DNA of 64,000 nucleotides. Origin: Ruminococcus sp. Lineage in GTDB: Bacteria > Bacillota > Clostridia > Oscillospirales > Ruminococcaceae. A program made the position numbers and the translations under genes. Location: assembly GCF_016287535.1 (NCBI RefSeq), contig NZ_JAEFAJ010000001.1, forward strand, positions 62,001 through 126,000, in the 5' to 3' direction. Within the stretch, counting starts at the first letter, position 1; each line of letters begins with the position of its first letter. The notes below the pieces were generated by a model. That model did not search any database and was not told the DNA's origin. It saw only the letters and a list, made by a program, of their open reading frames with translations. Shown piece by piece: positions 7,819 through 15,976 of this stretch.

Positions 7819-8775
7819 TCATATTATATAGAACCATGCTTCGTCAGGATCAAGATCCGAACTGTGTACAAGATTTGATGAATCAAAATTGAAGCGCAGT
7901 TCCTGATTCTTTATGCTGACTTTGGCTCCGGCAGGCACTGAACGTGTTATAAAAGCGTTACCGCCAATAACAGCGTTTTTACCTACAACTGTTTCACCGC
8001 CAAGTATAGAGGCTCCTGAATAGATAGTAACATTGTCTTCGATAGTAGGATGACGCTTTTTATTGCGCAGTGACTGTCCGCCTCTTGTTGAAAGTGCACC
8101 GAGGGTCACGCCCTGGTAAACCTTGACATAGTCCCCTATCTCGGTAGTTTCGCCAATAACTATACCTGTACCGTGGTCTATAAAGAAATATTTTCCGATT
8201 GTCGCTCCGGGATGGATATCTATACCTGTCTTACTGTGGGCGTGTTCGGTCATAACACGTGGGATAAGTGGTACACCGAGCAAAAACAGCTCGTGTGCAA
8301 GTCTGTTTACAAGTATGGCATAAAGTCCCGGATATGAATAAATGATCTCGTCCTTGTTATATGCCGCGGGATCTCCGTCATATGCTGCCTGAACATCTGT
8401 TTCAATAAGGGCTCTTATCTTTGGGATTCGTCCGAGGAACTCGAATGTGATCTGTTCTGCAGTTCTGTTTACCTCATCTTCAGCGAGATGCTCATTTTTT
8501 TCGTCATAACGCAGAACGATCGAGATCTGCCGGATAAGCTTGAATATAACGTCTTCGAGTATCATGGATATATTATTTCTTACAGTGTAGACCCTATAGT
8601 TCCTGTTGCGGAAGTAACCGGGAAAAACGACCCTTCTGAGGGCTTCTATTATATCAACGATATCATCATTATCGGGATGATCGAACGCTTTAACTTCATC
8701 AATAGTCCTGCTGTTCTCATAATCAGCAAGTATGTTCTTTGTGAGAGAATTGATATTGTCTTCAAGTTTATGCAT
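7819..8775 (-). CDS. cysE: Serine O-acetyltransferase
   Basis: The 318-residue enzyme transfers acetyl from acetyl-CoA to L-serine, giving O-acetylserine for cysteine synthesis. The N-terminal half is helical; residues about 185-300 are left-handed beta-helix hexapeptide repeats (IDIHPGATIGKYFFIDHGTG, IVIGETTEIGDYV, NVTIYSGASILGG). The long N-terminal region and HGTGIVIGET are typical of the EpsC/Clostridia branch, longer than E. coli CysE. The start at 8775 has GAGGTGA upstream. The gene is monocistronic and divergent from the ttcA-like gene. No T-box or other riboswitch is seen in its short leader. Confidence 0.93.
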   Translation of the reverse strand: MHKLEDNINSLTKNILADYENSRTIDEVKAFDHPDNDDIVDIIEALRRVVFPGYFRNRNYRVYTVRNNISMILEDVIFKLIRQISIVLRYDEKNEHLAEDEVNRTAEQITFEFLGRIPKIRALIETDVQAAYDGDPAAYNKDEIIYSYPGLYAILVNRLAHELFLLGVPLIPRVMTEHAHSKTGIDIHPGATIGKYFFIDHGTGIVIGETTEIGDYVKVYQGVTLGALSTRGGQSLRNKKRHPTIEDNVTIYSGASILGGETVVGKNAVIGGNAFITRSVPAGAKVSIKNQELRFNFDSSNLVHSSDLDPDEAWFYII

Positions 8776-8823
8776 TTATATTCACCTCATATTAAACTAA
8801 GTTTACTCCAATTTAACATTTTT

Positions 8824-8852
8824 ATTATACTGCATTTTTCATACATAGTCAA
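8824..8852 (-). promoter_or_regulatory. Promoter of cysE
   Basis: Minus strand -35 TTGACT (8847-8852), 17-bp spacer, -10 TATAAT (8824-8829). Confidence 0.75.
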
Positions 8853-8890
8853 TATGCTTTGTAAGTCTCCGTGACATATTCTGATATTTC

Positions 8891-8919
8891 TTGACAATCT
8901 TATGTTTTAGCGGTATATT
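8891..8919 (+). promoter_or_regulatory. Promoter of ttcA-like gene
   Basis: Plus strand -35 TTGACA (8891-8896), 17-bp spacer, -10 TATATT (8914-8919). A second TATAAT at 8925-8930 lacks a well-spaced -35. Confidence 0.7.
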
Positions 8920-8950
8920 TATTATATAATACATATTGGTGAGGAATAAT

Positions 8951-9811
8951 ATGAACAATAATATCGACAGATCAATAACTGAAGAGTTCAGCAGGTCTAT
9001 CTGGTCTAAATTCCGCAAGGGCATCGAAGATTATAAGCTGATCGAAAGCGGAGATAAGATTGCGGTCTGTATTTCAGGCGGAAAAGATTCAATGCTCATG
9101 GCAAAATGCATACAGCGGCTGCAAAAATATTCGGATTTGTGCTTTGAAGCAAGGTATATTATCATGGATCCGGGATACATTGCCAAAAACAGGTCTAAAA
9201 TAATCAAAAACGCTGAACTGCTCGGACTTCCAGCGAATATATACGATACGCATATTCTTGAATCAGCTGCAAAGGAAAAAAAGAATAAGTGCTTCCTTTG
9301 CGCAAGGTTAAGGCGCGGATGGCTTTACAAGACAGCTCAGGAGCTTGGCTGTAATAAAATAGCTTTGGGTCATCATTTTGACGATGTTATAGAGACAATA
9401 CTCATGGGAATGCTTTACGGTTCGCAGGTACAGACAATGATGCCAAAACTCCACAGCGAAAACTATCCGGTACAGGTCATTCGTCCTATGTACCTTGTAC
9501 GTGAGGCGGATATAATAAAATGGGCAGAGTATAATGAGCTTTCTTTTATTCAATGCGCCTGTCAGACTACCCAAAATCACGGAAGTTCAAAACGTGCTGA
9601 AATAAAGCAGCTGCTGTGTCAGCTGAGAAAGATAAATCCGGCTGTTGATATGAATATTTTCAGAAGTGTAGAAAACGTCAATCTTCAGACGCTAATCTCC
9701 TATCACCGCGGTGACAGTTTCCATCATTTCCTTGATGATTTTGAAAAGGGACTGAGTATAAAGGGAACGAACAAATTTGATGATACTGATAAAAAGGCGG
9801 ATATATTCTGA
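8951..9811 (+). CDS. TtcA-like tRNA 2-thiocytidine synthetase (PP-loop ATPase)
   Basis: The 286-residue protein has the PP-loop SGGKDS at residues 42-47, a CFLC motif (Cys114, Cys117), the GHHFDD motif near 140-145 and a second Cys pair (CAC, 202-204). This layout matches the TtcA group, which uses ATP and an iron-sulfur cluster to thiolate cytidine 32 in tRNA. Clostridia carry several TtcA-like paralogues, so the target nucleoside is not certain. The ATG at 8951 has GAGGA in front; the upstream TTG at 8936 lies too early. The stop codon overlaps the next start (TGATG). Confidence 0.85.
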   Translation: MNNNIDRSITEEFSRSIWSKFRKGIEDYKLIESGDKIAVCISGGKDSMLMAKCIQRLQKYSDLCFEARYIIMDPGYIAKNRSKIIKNAELLGLPANIYDTHILESAAKEKKNKCFLCARLRRGWLYKTAQELGCNKIALGHHFDDVIETILMGMLYGSQVQTMMPKLHSENYPVQVIRPMYLVREADIIKWAEYNELSFIQCACQTTQNHGSSKRAEIKQLLCQLRKINPAVDMNIFRSVENVNLQTLISYHRGDSFHHFLDDFEKGLSIKGTNKFDDTDKKADIF

Positions 9812-10721
9812 TGTTCAAAAGATTTCGCGGAAGTATAATGCTGCTTTTAGCTGCTGTAATATGGGGAACCGCTTTTGTTGCCCAAAGTAAGGGAATGGAT
9901 TATGTTGAACCTTTTACATATAATTCCGTCAGAACGCTCATTGGTGGTATAGCTCTTATTCCGGTTAATGCGGTATTGAGCAAAAGTTCTTCACAAAACT
10001 CCGGTCCTAATGGTAAAGTGTCAGTTATCGGCGGGATATGCTGCGGTATCATACTATTTGCGGCAAGTTCATTTCAGCAGCTCGGTATCAGTCTTACAAC
10101 TGCCGGAAAAGCAGGATTCATTACAGCGTTGTATGTCATTATAGTACCGATAACAGGATTGTTTTTGGGAAAAAGACCGCATATTAAGATATGGGTATGC
10201 GCTGCTGTTGCTGTAGCCGGATTCTATCTCCTTTGCGTAAAAAGCAGCTTCATTGTTTCAAACGGAGATGTTTATGTTCTGATAAGCGCATTCTTCTATG
10301 CATTTCATATTATTGCCATAGACTATTTCAACGCAAGGAAAGCTGATTGTATACTGATGTCATGTATACAGTTTTCACTGCGGGAATCATAATGGCGGTA
10401 TGTATGTTCATATTTGAAGCTCCTGCGCTGAAAAATGTGTTTGAAGCACGGTATACGATACTCTATACCGGAATAATGTCATGTGCTGTTGCGTATACGC
10501 TGCAGATAGCCGGACAGAAATATACAGAGCCATCTGTCGCAACGCTTATCATGAGCCTTGAATCTGTATTTGCGGCTCTGTCCGGCTGGCTCATACTGCA
10601 CGAAAAAATGAACATAAGGGAAATTATAGGGTGTATCCTTGTTTTTACAGTGGTTATAACCGCTCAGGCTGAATGTACCCCCAGAAAACAAAGAAAAGGA
10701 TCTTTTTCAGATTTAATGTGA
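9811..10721 (+). pseudogene. EamA/DMT-family transporter, frameshifted
   Basis: Two overlapping frames together make one ten-helix drug/metabolite transporter. The first half (9811-10392) carries helices 1 to about 6 and runs ...SCIQF, then goes out of frame. The second half continues in another frame with TAGIIMAVCMFIFE to a stop at 10721. The break maps to a run of four T (10372-10375); five T would restore a continuous frame reading CIQFFTAGIIM. This could be a real inactivating deletion, phase variation at a short homopolymer, or a sequencing error. The start overlaps the ttcA-like stop (TGATG), so it is translationally coupled to it. Confidence 0.8.
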
Positions 10722-10734
10722 AAAAGATCCTTTT
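10694..10734. terminator. Bidirectional terminator between DMT gene and glnN
   Basis: A 16-bp inverted repeat, AAAAGGATCTTTTTCA (10694-10709) / TGAAAAAGATCCTTTT (10719-10734), embeds the DMT stop codon and serves the convergent glnN ending at 10742. Confidence 0.85.
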
Positions 10735-10741
10735 GATTTTA

Positions 10742-12838
10742 TCAAACGTTGTATATGATCTCTGAATATGCAGGGATAGGCCATTTTGCTGCCGGCATAT
10801 TAAGTTCTATCTCGTCAGCTATGTTTCTCATTATATCCATTTCAGCAAGAACAACATCATGGAAGAATTCTGCCTGTTTCTGGATGCCGTTGACTTTGTT
10901 TGCTTCAGCAACGCGATCTTCAAGCCTCTCAATTGATTCGTAGAAACTGTCCGCGAGTTCATTGAGCTTCTTTGCGATCTTTTCATCTGTTTTACAGGTA
11001 AAACCGATCTGATTCTTGGTAGCAATAGCCTCGCAGAGCGACTGAACATAATCCATTGTTGCCGGAAGAAGCTGCTTCCTTGCCATTTCTATCATAGTAC
11101 GTGCTTCAATGCGAACTGTCTTGGAATACTTTTCAAGGTGTATCTCGGTTCTTGCCGCAACTTCGTTCTGGTTGTATATTTCAAATTTACGGAAAATACG
11201 AAGATTCTTTTCATCAGTATAATGCGGCATACAGTCAACAGTGGAAGCATAGTTCGGGAGACCTCTTCTGGCTGCTTCTTTTACCCATTCAGCCGAATAT
11301 CCGTCACCGTTGAAGATGATCCTTCTGTGCTCCTTTATGACACTTTTGAGGAGCTTTCTGACTTCAGCGTCAAAAGTATCCTTTCCCTTGAACGGTTCGA
11401 GGATCTCTGTAAACTGGCTGAGTTCTTCGCACATGATAGTATTGAGAAGTACGTTAGGACAAGCGATATTATCAGAAGAGCCTACCATTCTGAATTCAAA
11501 ACGGTTTCCGGTAAAAGCAAAGGGAGATGTTCTGTTTCTGTCAGTTGAATCCTTTGGGAAAGAAGGAAGAGCGTCAACACCGATCTTGAAAGCGCGGGTC
11601 TTGGTCTTGTACTCTGTATCGTCCTCGATTGCCTGAAGTACGGCTTCAAGCTCTTCTCCAAGGAACATTGATACGATAGCAGGCGGAGCTTCATCCGCAC
11701 CAAGTCTGTGGTCGTTTCCGGCTGAAGCAGCTGACAGTCTCATAAGGTCAGCGTACTCGTCCACGCCCTTGATAAGAGCGCAGAGTATAGTTAGAAACTG
11801 AAGATTGTCCATCGGAGTATCGCCGGGATCAAGAAGATTCTGACCGTCATTTGTTGACATGGACCAGTTATTATGCTTTCCTGAGCCGTTAACACCTTCA
11901 AAGGGCTTTTCATGGAGAAGGCAAACAAGACCGTGCCTGAGAGCGACCTTTTCCATGACCTCCATCGCAAGCTCGTTCTGATCTGTGCCAAGATTTGAAG
12001 TAGTGAATATAGGAGCCATTTCGTGCTGCGCAGGTGCAACCTCGTTATGCTTTGTTTTTGAATATATGCCAAGTTTCCACAGCTCTTCATCAAGATCAGC
12101 CATATATGCTGCAACACGCGGACGAAGGTTTGCAAAATACTGGTCGTCAAGATCCTGTCCCTTGGGAGGTTTTGCGCCAAAAAGCGTCCTTCCTGTAAGA
12201 ATAAGGTCTTCACGCTGGTCGTACATTTTTTTGTCAATAAGGAAATATTCCTGTTCTGCTCCTACAGTGGAAGTAACTCTCGTTACTCTGTCATTTCCGA
12301 AAAGTTTAAGGAAACGTACTGCTGTCTTGCTGAGTGCCTGCATAGAACGAAGAAGAGGAGTTTTCTTGTCAAGCACCTCACCTGTGTATGAAACGAAAAC
12401 AGTGGGGATATAAAGGCTGCCCTCTTTAACAAAGCAGTAGGATGTAGGATCCCAGGCAGTATATCCTCTTGCTGAGCTTGTTCTTCTGAGTCCGCCTGAC
12501 GGGAAGGAGGAAGCATCAGGCTCACCTTTTACAAGTGCTTTGCCCGAAAATTCCATTATTGCAAGACCATTTGGAGCGGGATTGATAAAGCAGTCGTGCT
12601 TTTCAGCTGTTGAACCGGTCATAGGCTGGAACCAGTGTGTGTAATGTGTAGCGCCTCTCTCAATTGCCCATTCCTTTATAGTATTGGCAACAACATCGGC
12701 AGTTTCCATATCTGCGAGCGGTTCATTGTTCTGCATTGTTCTTTTAAGCGCCTTGTAGACGTTCTTTGGCAGTCTTGTCTTCATGACGTCTTCGTTGAAA
12801 ACATTGCAGGCAAAAATTTCGGGAATATTCACTGACAT
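10742..12838 (-). CDS. glnN: Glutamine synthetase type III
   Basis: The 698-residue enzyme condenses ammonia and glutamate to glutamine with ATP. Its length, far above the 450-470 residues of GSI, and its N-terminal extension identify type III, common in Bacteroidetes and ruminal Clostridia. Active-site motifs are GAEQEYF (193-199), HNEVAPAQHE (264-273) and NGSGKHNNWS (317-326), and a GNRFEFRMVGSSDN motif follows near residue 440-455. The ATG at 12838 has GAGGAGGAAAC upstream. It is monocistronic, with a consensus promoter and a palindrome in the leader. Nitrogen control is likely but no known regulator site was recognised. Confidence 0.97.
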   Translation of the reverse strand: MSVNIPEIFACNVFNEDVMKTRLPKNVYKALKRTMQNNEPLADMETADVVANTIKEWAIERGATHYTHWFQPMTGSTAEKHDCFINPAPNGLAIMEFSGKALVKGEPDASSFPSGGLRRTSSARGYTAWDPTSYCFVKEGSLYIPTVFVSYTGEVLDKKTPLLRSMQALSKTAVRFLKLFGNDRVTRVTSTVGAEQEYFLIDKKMYDQREDLILTGRTLFGAKPPKGQDLDDQYFANLRPRVAAYMADLDEELWKLGIYSKTKHNEVAPAQHEMAPIFTTSNLGTDQNELAMEVMEKVALRHGLVCLLHEKPFEGVNGSGKHNNWSMSTNDGQNLLDPGDTPMDNLQFLTILCALIKGVDEYADLMRLSAASAGNDHRLGADEAPPAIVSMFLGEELEAVLQAIEDDTEYKTKTRAFKIGVDALPSFPKDSTDRNRTSPFAFTGNRFEFRMVGSSDNIACPNVLLNTIMCEELSQFTEILEPFKGKDTFDAEVRKLLKSVIKEHRRIIFNGDGYSAEWVKEAARRGLPNYASTVDCMPHYTDEKNLRIFRKFEIYNQNEVAARTEIHLEKYSKTVRIEARTMIEMARKQLLPATMDYVQSLCEAIATKNQIGFTCKTDEKIAKKLNELADSFYESIERLEDRVAEANKVNGIQKQAEFFHDVVLAEMDIMRNIADEIELNMPAAKWPIPAYSEIIYNV

Positions 12839-12853
12839 ATAGTTTCCTCCTCA

Positions 12854-12867
12854 GAGCTTATAAGCTC
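12854..12867. promoter_or_regulatory. Palindrome in glnN leader
   Basis: Perfect 14-bp palindrome GAGCTTATAAGCTC lies about 25-40 nt downstream of the predicted transcription start and just upstream of the ribosome-binding site. It could be an operator for a nitrogen regulator; its lack of a loop makes an RNA hairpin less likely. Confidence 0.4.
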
Positions 12868-12896
12868 ATATATACAATACTCCATTATAATTCAAA

Positions 12897-12925
12897 ATTA
12901 TACCACTGCTGCGACGTTTTGTCAA
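12897..12925 (-). promoter_or_regulatory. Promoter of glnN
   Basis: Perfect consensus on the minus strand: -35 TTGACA (12920-12925), 17-bp spacer, -10 TATAAT (12897-12902). Confidence 0.85.
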
Positions 12926-13048
12926 TATCACGCTATAAGAATGAACACAGTTTTTCATCTTGATACAAAATAGAAGTCTGATAGTCAGTAAAAAAGTGTA
13001 TTCTGACAATATAAAATTCAGACAGCAGTCTGTAAATGTATATATAAT

Positions 13049-13074
13049 TACTGCCGTTCAGATGAACGGCAGTA
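13049..13074 (-). terminator. Terminator after CapD-like gene
   Basis: Perfect inverted repeat TACTGCCGTTCA (13049-13060) / TGAACGGCAGTA (13063-13074), followed on the minus strand by AATTATATATA. It is 18 bp beyond the stop codon at 13093. Confidence 0.65.
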
Positions 13075-13092
13075 TATGACATAAAATGATTA

Positions 13093-15030
13093 TTATGCTG
13101 ACTCGACCATTTTTTCGAGCTTGGAGTTCTTGAGCTCCTTGCTGTTGAATTTTTCGGGAGTTGTGAATGTCGGTACCATGTCGTGAAGTGCCGAAACAGC
13201 AAGCTTCTCATTATTCTTTTGAGCGGCATTTCGCAGCTCGTCAAGTTTTGAGGCAAACGTAGCTTCATCAATCTGAATTTGTTTCCCGATAAATATAAGT
13301 TTATTGGAAGTTTTCTGGAGTCCCTCCTCGTTCATCAGAAGCTCTTCCTTGATCTTTTCGCCCGGACGAAGCCCTGTGAACTTGATCTCAACATCTTTAT
13401 AAGGCTCCTTACCGTACATTCTGATAAGATTTTCGGCAAGAGTTACTATCTTGACTGGTTTGCCCATATCAAGAACAAATATCTCACCGCCGTTTGCAAT
13501 GGCAGCAGCTTCCATAACAAGATTGACTGCTTCAGGAATGGTCATAAAATATCGTATAATGTCAGGATGTGTAACGGTAACAGGTTTTCCCTGCTCGATC
13601 TGCCGCTTGAACAGCGGGATAACAGAACCGTTTGAACCGAGAACATTACCAAAACGTGTGGTAACGAACTCAGTTCTGCCCTCATGCTGCTGTGCAAGAT
13701 ACTGTACTATCATCTCGCAGCAGCGCTTTGAAGCTCCCATGACATTTGTAGGATTAACTGCTTTATCTGTAGATATCATAACAAATTTTTCAACATCATG
13801 GAATTGCGCCAGTGTTGCAACATTGAAAGTACCAATGATATTGTTCTTTATTGCTTCCATAGGAGAAACCTCCATAAGCGGAACGTGCTTATGAGCGGCA
13901 GCATGAAAGACAACATCAGGTTTATATGTATTGAATATCTGGTTCATGCGGAAATAATCCCTGACGGAAGCTATAAGAGTAACAAGAGAAAGCTCGTCTC
14001 CGTATTCCATTTTGAGCTCCTGTTCTATATCGTAGGCATTATTTTCGTAAATATCAACAATTATTACGCGGCTCGGCTGATACTTGGCTATCTGCCTGAC
14101 AAGCTCGGAACCAATGCTTCCGCCTCCTCCGGTTACCATGCATACCTTTCCGCTGATGAAGCTCCTGATATCCTTATTGTCAAACTTTATAGGATCTCGT
14201 CCGAGAAGGTCTTCAACTCTGATATCGCGTATCTGATTAACTATAGTTTTATTCTTTTCATCAAAAACGAGATTGCCTATGAACGGCACCATCTTGACCG
14301 GAACTTTTGTATCTGTACAGATATCAAGTATTCTCTTGCGTTCATCCTCAAGGCATGAAGGAATCGCAAACAATATCTGTTCTATCCTTTTTTCATTGAC
14401 GAATCTGTATATTTCCGCAGTGGTTCCGACTATCTCAACACCTTCGATCTCGGTTCCGACCTTTGATCTGTCATCATCGATGATACATACAGGATCTATC
14501 GCAGTTACCTGCTTGTCTTCAGTATAAGGAGATTTTTTTGCATTATATATTTCTTTGAGAATGGTTTTACAGGCTTGTCCACCGCCGATCACCATTGTTC
14601 GCTTGCCATTGAACTTCTTCTGAGCGGCTATAGTAATAAAAGTCGTTTTAAACAGATATCTGAAAAGGCAAACTGCGCATATCAGAACAGCAGTGTGCAT
14701 AATTGAAAAAGCGGGATAAAACGAATTATCGATCATATACACAATTGCTGTCGATGCTGCGATTCCGACTATAACTCCATATACGCAGCTGAGATAGTCC
14801 CTGCGGTTAAAATATCTCCACAGCTTGCTGTATGCACCTGTAATAAGCAGGCCACCTATACAGCATATCGAACCGACAGCTACGGATATGATAAGATCTG
14901 ATTCTTCTATTTCCATATTGCGGAAAGAAAGAATGAAATTGGCAATAAGCGCCGATACCCCAACAAAAAACATATCTGCTGCTGCAAGAATGGTTTTTCT
15001 CACTTTGAAAATCTTGAATAAATCCTTCAT
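13093..15030 (-). CDS. CapD/FlaA1-type membrane nucleotide-sugar dehydratase
   Basis: The 645-residue protein has about four N-terminal membrane helices (residues 12-125), a first Rossmann domain (GGGQA, 149-153) and a catalytic SDR domain (GGGGSIG, 301-307; STDKAVNPTNVMGASKR, 420-436). This is the layout of PglF/WbpM/CapD enzymes, which act at the inner face of the membrane and convert UDP-GlcNAc to a 4-keto-6-deoxy sugar for glycans or capsule. The tail beyond about residue 590 is charged and variable. The ATG at 15030 has GGAGGG at 8 bp spacing, which decides against the longer frame. No other glycan genes adjoin it. Confidence 0.92.
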   Translation of the reverse strand: MKDLFKIFKVRKTILAAADMFFVGVSALIANFILSFRNMEIEESDLIISVAVGSICCIGGLLITGAYSKLWRYFNRRDYLSCVYGVIVGIAASTAIVYMIDNSFYPAFSIMHTAVLICAVCLFRYLFKTTFITIAAQKKFNGKRTMVIGGGQACKTILKEIYNAKKSPYTEDKQVTAIDPVCIIDDDRSKVGTEIEGVEIVGTTAEIYRFVNEKRIEQILFAIPSCLEDERKRILDICTDTKVPVKMVPFIGNLVFDEKNKTIVNQIRDIRVEDLLGRDPIKFDNKDIRSFISGKVCMVTGGGGSIGSELVRQIAKYQPSRVIIVDIYENNAYDIEQELKMEYGDELSLVTLIASVRDYFRMNQIFNTYKPDVVFHAAAHKHVPLMEVSPMEAIKNNIIGTFNVATLAQFHDVEKFVMISTDKAVNPTNVMGASKRCCEMIVQYLAQQHEGRTEFVTTRFGNVLGSNGSVIPLFKRQIEQGKPVTVTHPDIIRYFMTIPEAVNLVMEAAAIANGGEIFVLDMGKPVKIVTLAENLIRMYGKEPYKDVEIKFTGLRPGEKIKEELLMNEEGLQKTSNKLIFIGKQIQIDEATFASKLDELRNAAQKNNEKLAVSALHDMVPTFTTPEKFNSKELKNSKLEKMVESA

Positions 15031-15185
15031 TATGTAATCCCTCCAATGTAAATCACAAAAAGCAGTGATAAGCAATACTTCGTAAACTGGAACGATTAAA
15101 GCAACAAATAAAACAATTGATAAAAGAATTATACGAAATATTTATAAATATATATTGCCCTTCTATAATATATTTATGTGTTTTT

Positions 15186-15214
15186 ATTATACTTGCTGTT
15201 ACTTAAAAAATCAA
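15186..15214 (-). promoter_or_regulatory. Promoter of CapD-like gene
   Basis: Minus strand -35 TTGATT (15209-15214), 17-bp spacer, -10 TATAAT (15186-15191), implying a leader of about 150 nt. Confidence 0.65.
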
Positions 15215-15503
15215 TACTAAATATAAAATCAATAAAAAAATAAACATAATTTCAGCGAAACTAACAAATACGAATAATCTTTTAAGCTGTTTATGCAAAA
15301 AACTGTTCTATCACATCATTATCACAAGTAGAACACATTATAAAAATTACATATTGTTATTATTAAAATCAAAATAGCAATATATTTTTTTAATAGAAGT
15401 GCAATATAGCGATCTATAATGTCATGAAATTATTATAACATCTTGTATCTAGACTTTCAAGATATATCTGATAATTTCCATAAATTACATAGGCATTGGA
15501 TAA
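15215..15503. other. AT-rich intergenic stretch without recognised features
   Basis: About 290 bp of very AT-rich DNA between the CapD-like promoter and the tandem operators. I see no open frame with a ribosome-binding site, no hairpin with a T-tract and no repeats. Confidence 0.5.
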
Positions 15504-15540
15504 AGTGACAAATGTCACTAAAGCAGTGACATTTCTCACT
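15504..15540 (+). promoter_or_regulatory. Tandem operator palindromes upstream of 45-aa peptide gene
   Basis: Two near-identical 16-bp palindromes, AGTGACAAATGTCACT (15504-15519) and AGTGACATTTCTCACT (15525-15540), are separated by AAAGC. Start-to-start distance is 21 bp, two helical turns, so two dimers would bind the same face. The first has perfect 7-bp arms; the second has one mismatch. They sit just upstream of a weak promoter (probable -10 TATAAA at 15575-15580), as expected for activator sites. The adjacent NarL-type regulator is a candidate binder. Confidence 0.6.
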
Positions 15541-15608
15541 TTACATATTTTACGTTGAAATGATATCATATTAGTATAAAAAAACTCTCTGAAGAAAGGA
15601 TGATATAT

Positions 15609-15746
15609 ATGTTAACGATCAGTCTGCTCACAGCTTTACTTATTGCTATTCCTTTTATTGTTCCGTTTATTGCTATCATTGTTGTAAAATATTTTGATCA
15701 GAAAGACAAACCGCCTTCCGTCCGCACCGGCGGACAGAGATCATAA
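15609..15746 (+). CDS. 45-residue single-span membrane peptide
   Basis: This gene was found by hand and is too short for usual ORF calling. It has a good AAGGA site 9 bp before its ATG. The N-terminal two thirds is one long hydrophobic helix (ISLLTALLIAIPFIVPFIAI), followed by a short basic, polar tail (VKYFDQKDKPPSVRTGGQRS). It has its own operator-bearing upstream region and its own terminator, so the transcript is about 300 nt. I do not recognise a family. It could be a small membrane regulator of the adjacent kinase, a stress-induced membrane peptide, or a toxin-like peptide. Confidence 0.65.
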   Translation: MLTISLLTALLIAIPFIVPFIAIIVVKYFDQKDKPPSVRTGGQRS

Positions 15747-15856
15747 CACTATAGACAATGAATAAACCTTTACAGCAGCTTTACTGCATATTACTTATTA
15801 TAACACCATTTTGAGCAATATATCATCTTTGAACTTTTACATACCTGAGGGAAAGG

Positions 15857-15886
15857 TGCTCTGCAAATGCAGAGCATTTATTTTTT
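15857..15886 (+). terminator. Terminator of 45-aa peptide transcript
   Basis: Stem TGCTCTGC (15857-15864) / GCAGAGCA (15869-15876) followed by TTTATTTTTT. Confidence 0.8.
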
Positions 15887-15915
15887 AATATTACGTTAAT
15901 TTTATTGTGCTAATA

Positions 15916-15944
15916 TTGATTTTTTTTCATTCGCATGATATAAT
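15916..15944 (+). promoter_or_regulatory. Promoter of histidine kinase/response regulator operon
   Basis: Plus strand -35 TTGATT (15916-15921), 17-bp spacer, extended -10 TGATATAAT (hexamer 15939-15944). No copy of the AGTGACA operator is seen here, so the system does not obviously control itself. Confidence 0.7.
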
Positions 15945-15976
15945 AAATTTGAATATTTAAAAATCAGAGGTGCTTT

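Noticed and set aside
8776-8823. Possible T-box or S-box before cysE
   Set aside because: The leader is under 50 nt and has none of the conserved blocks.
10347-10721. Separate small membrane protein gene in the second frame of the DMT locus
   Set aside because: No ribosome-binding site and the sequence is the clear continuation of transporter helices; treated as one frameshifted gene.
13451-13894. Plus-strand ORFs opposite the CapD-like gene
   Set aside because: Antisense shadows; the minus-strand frame has full domain motifs.
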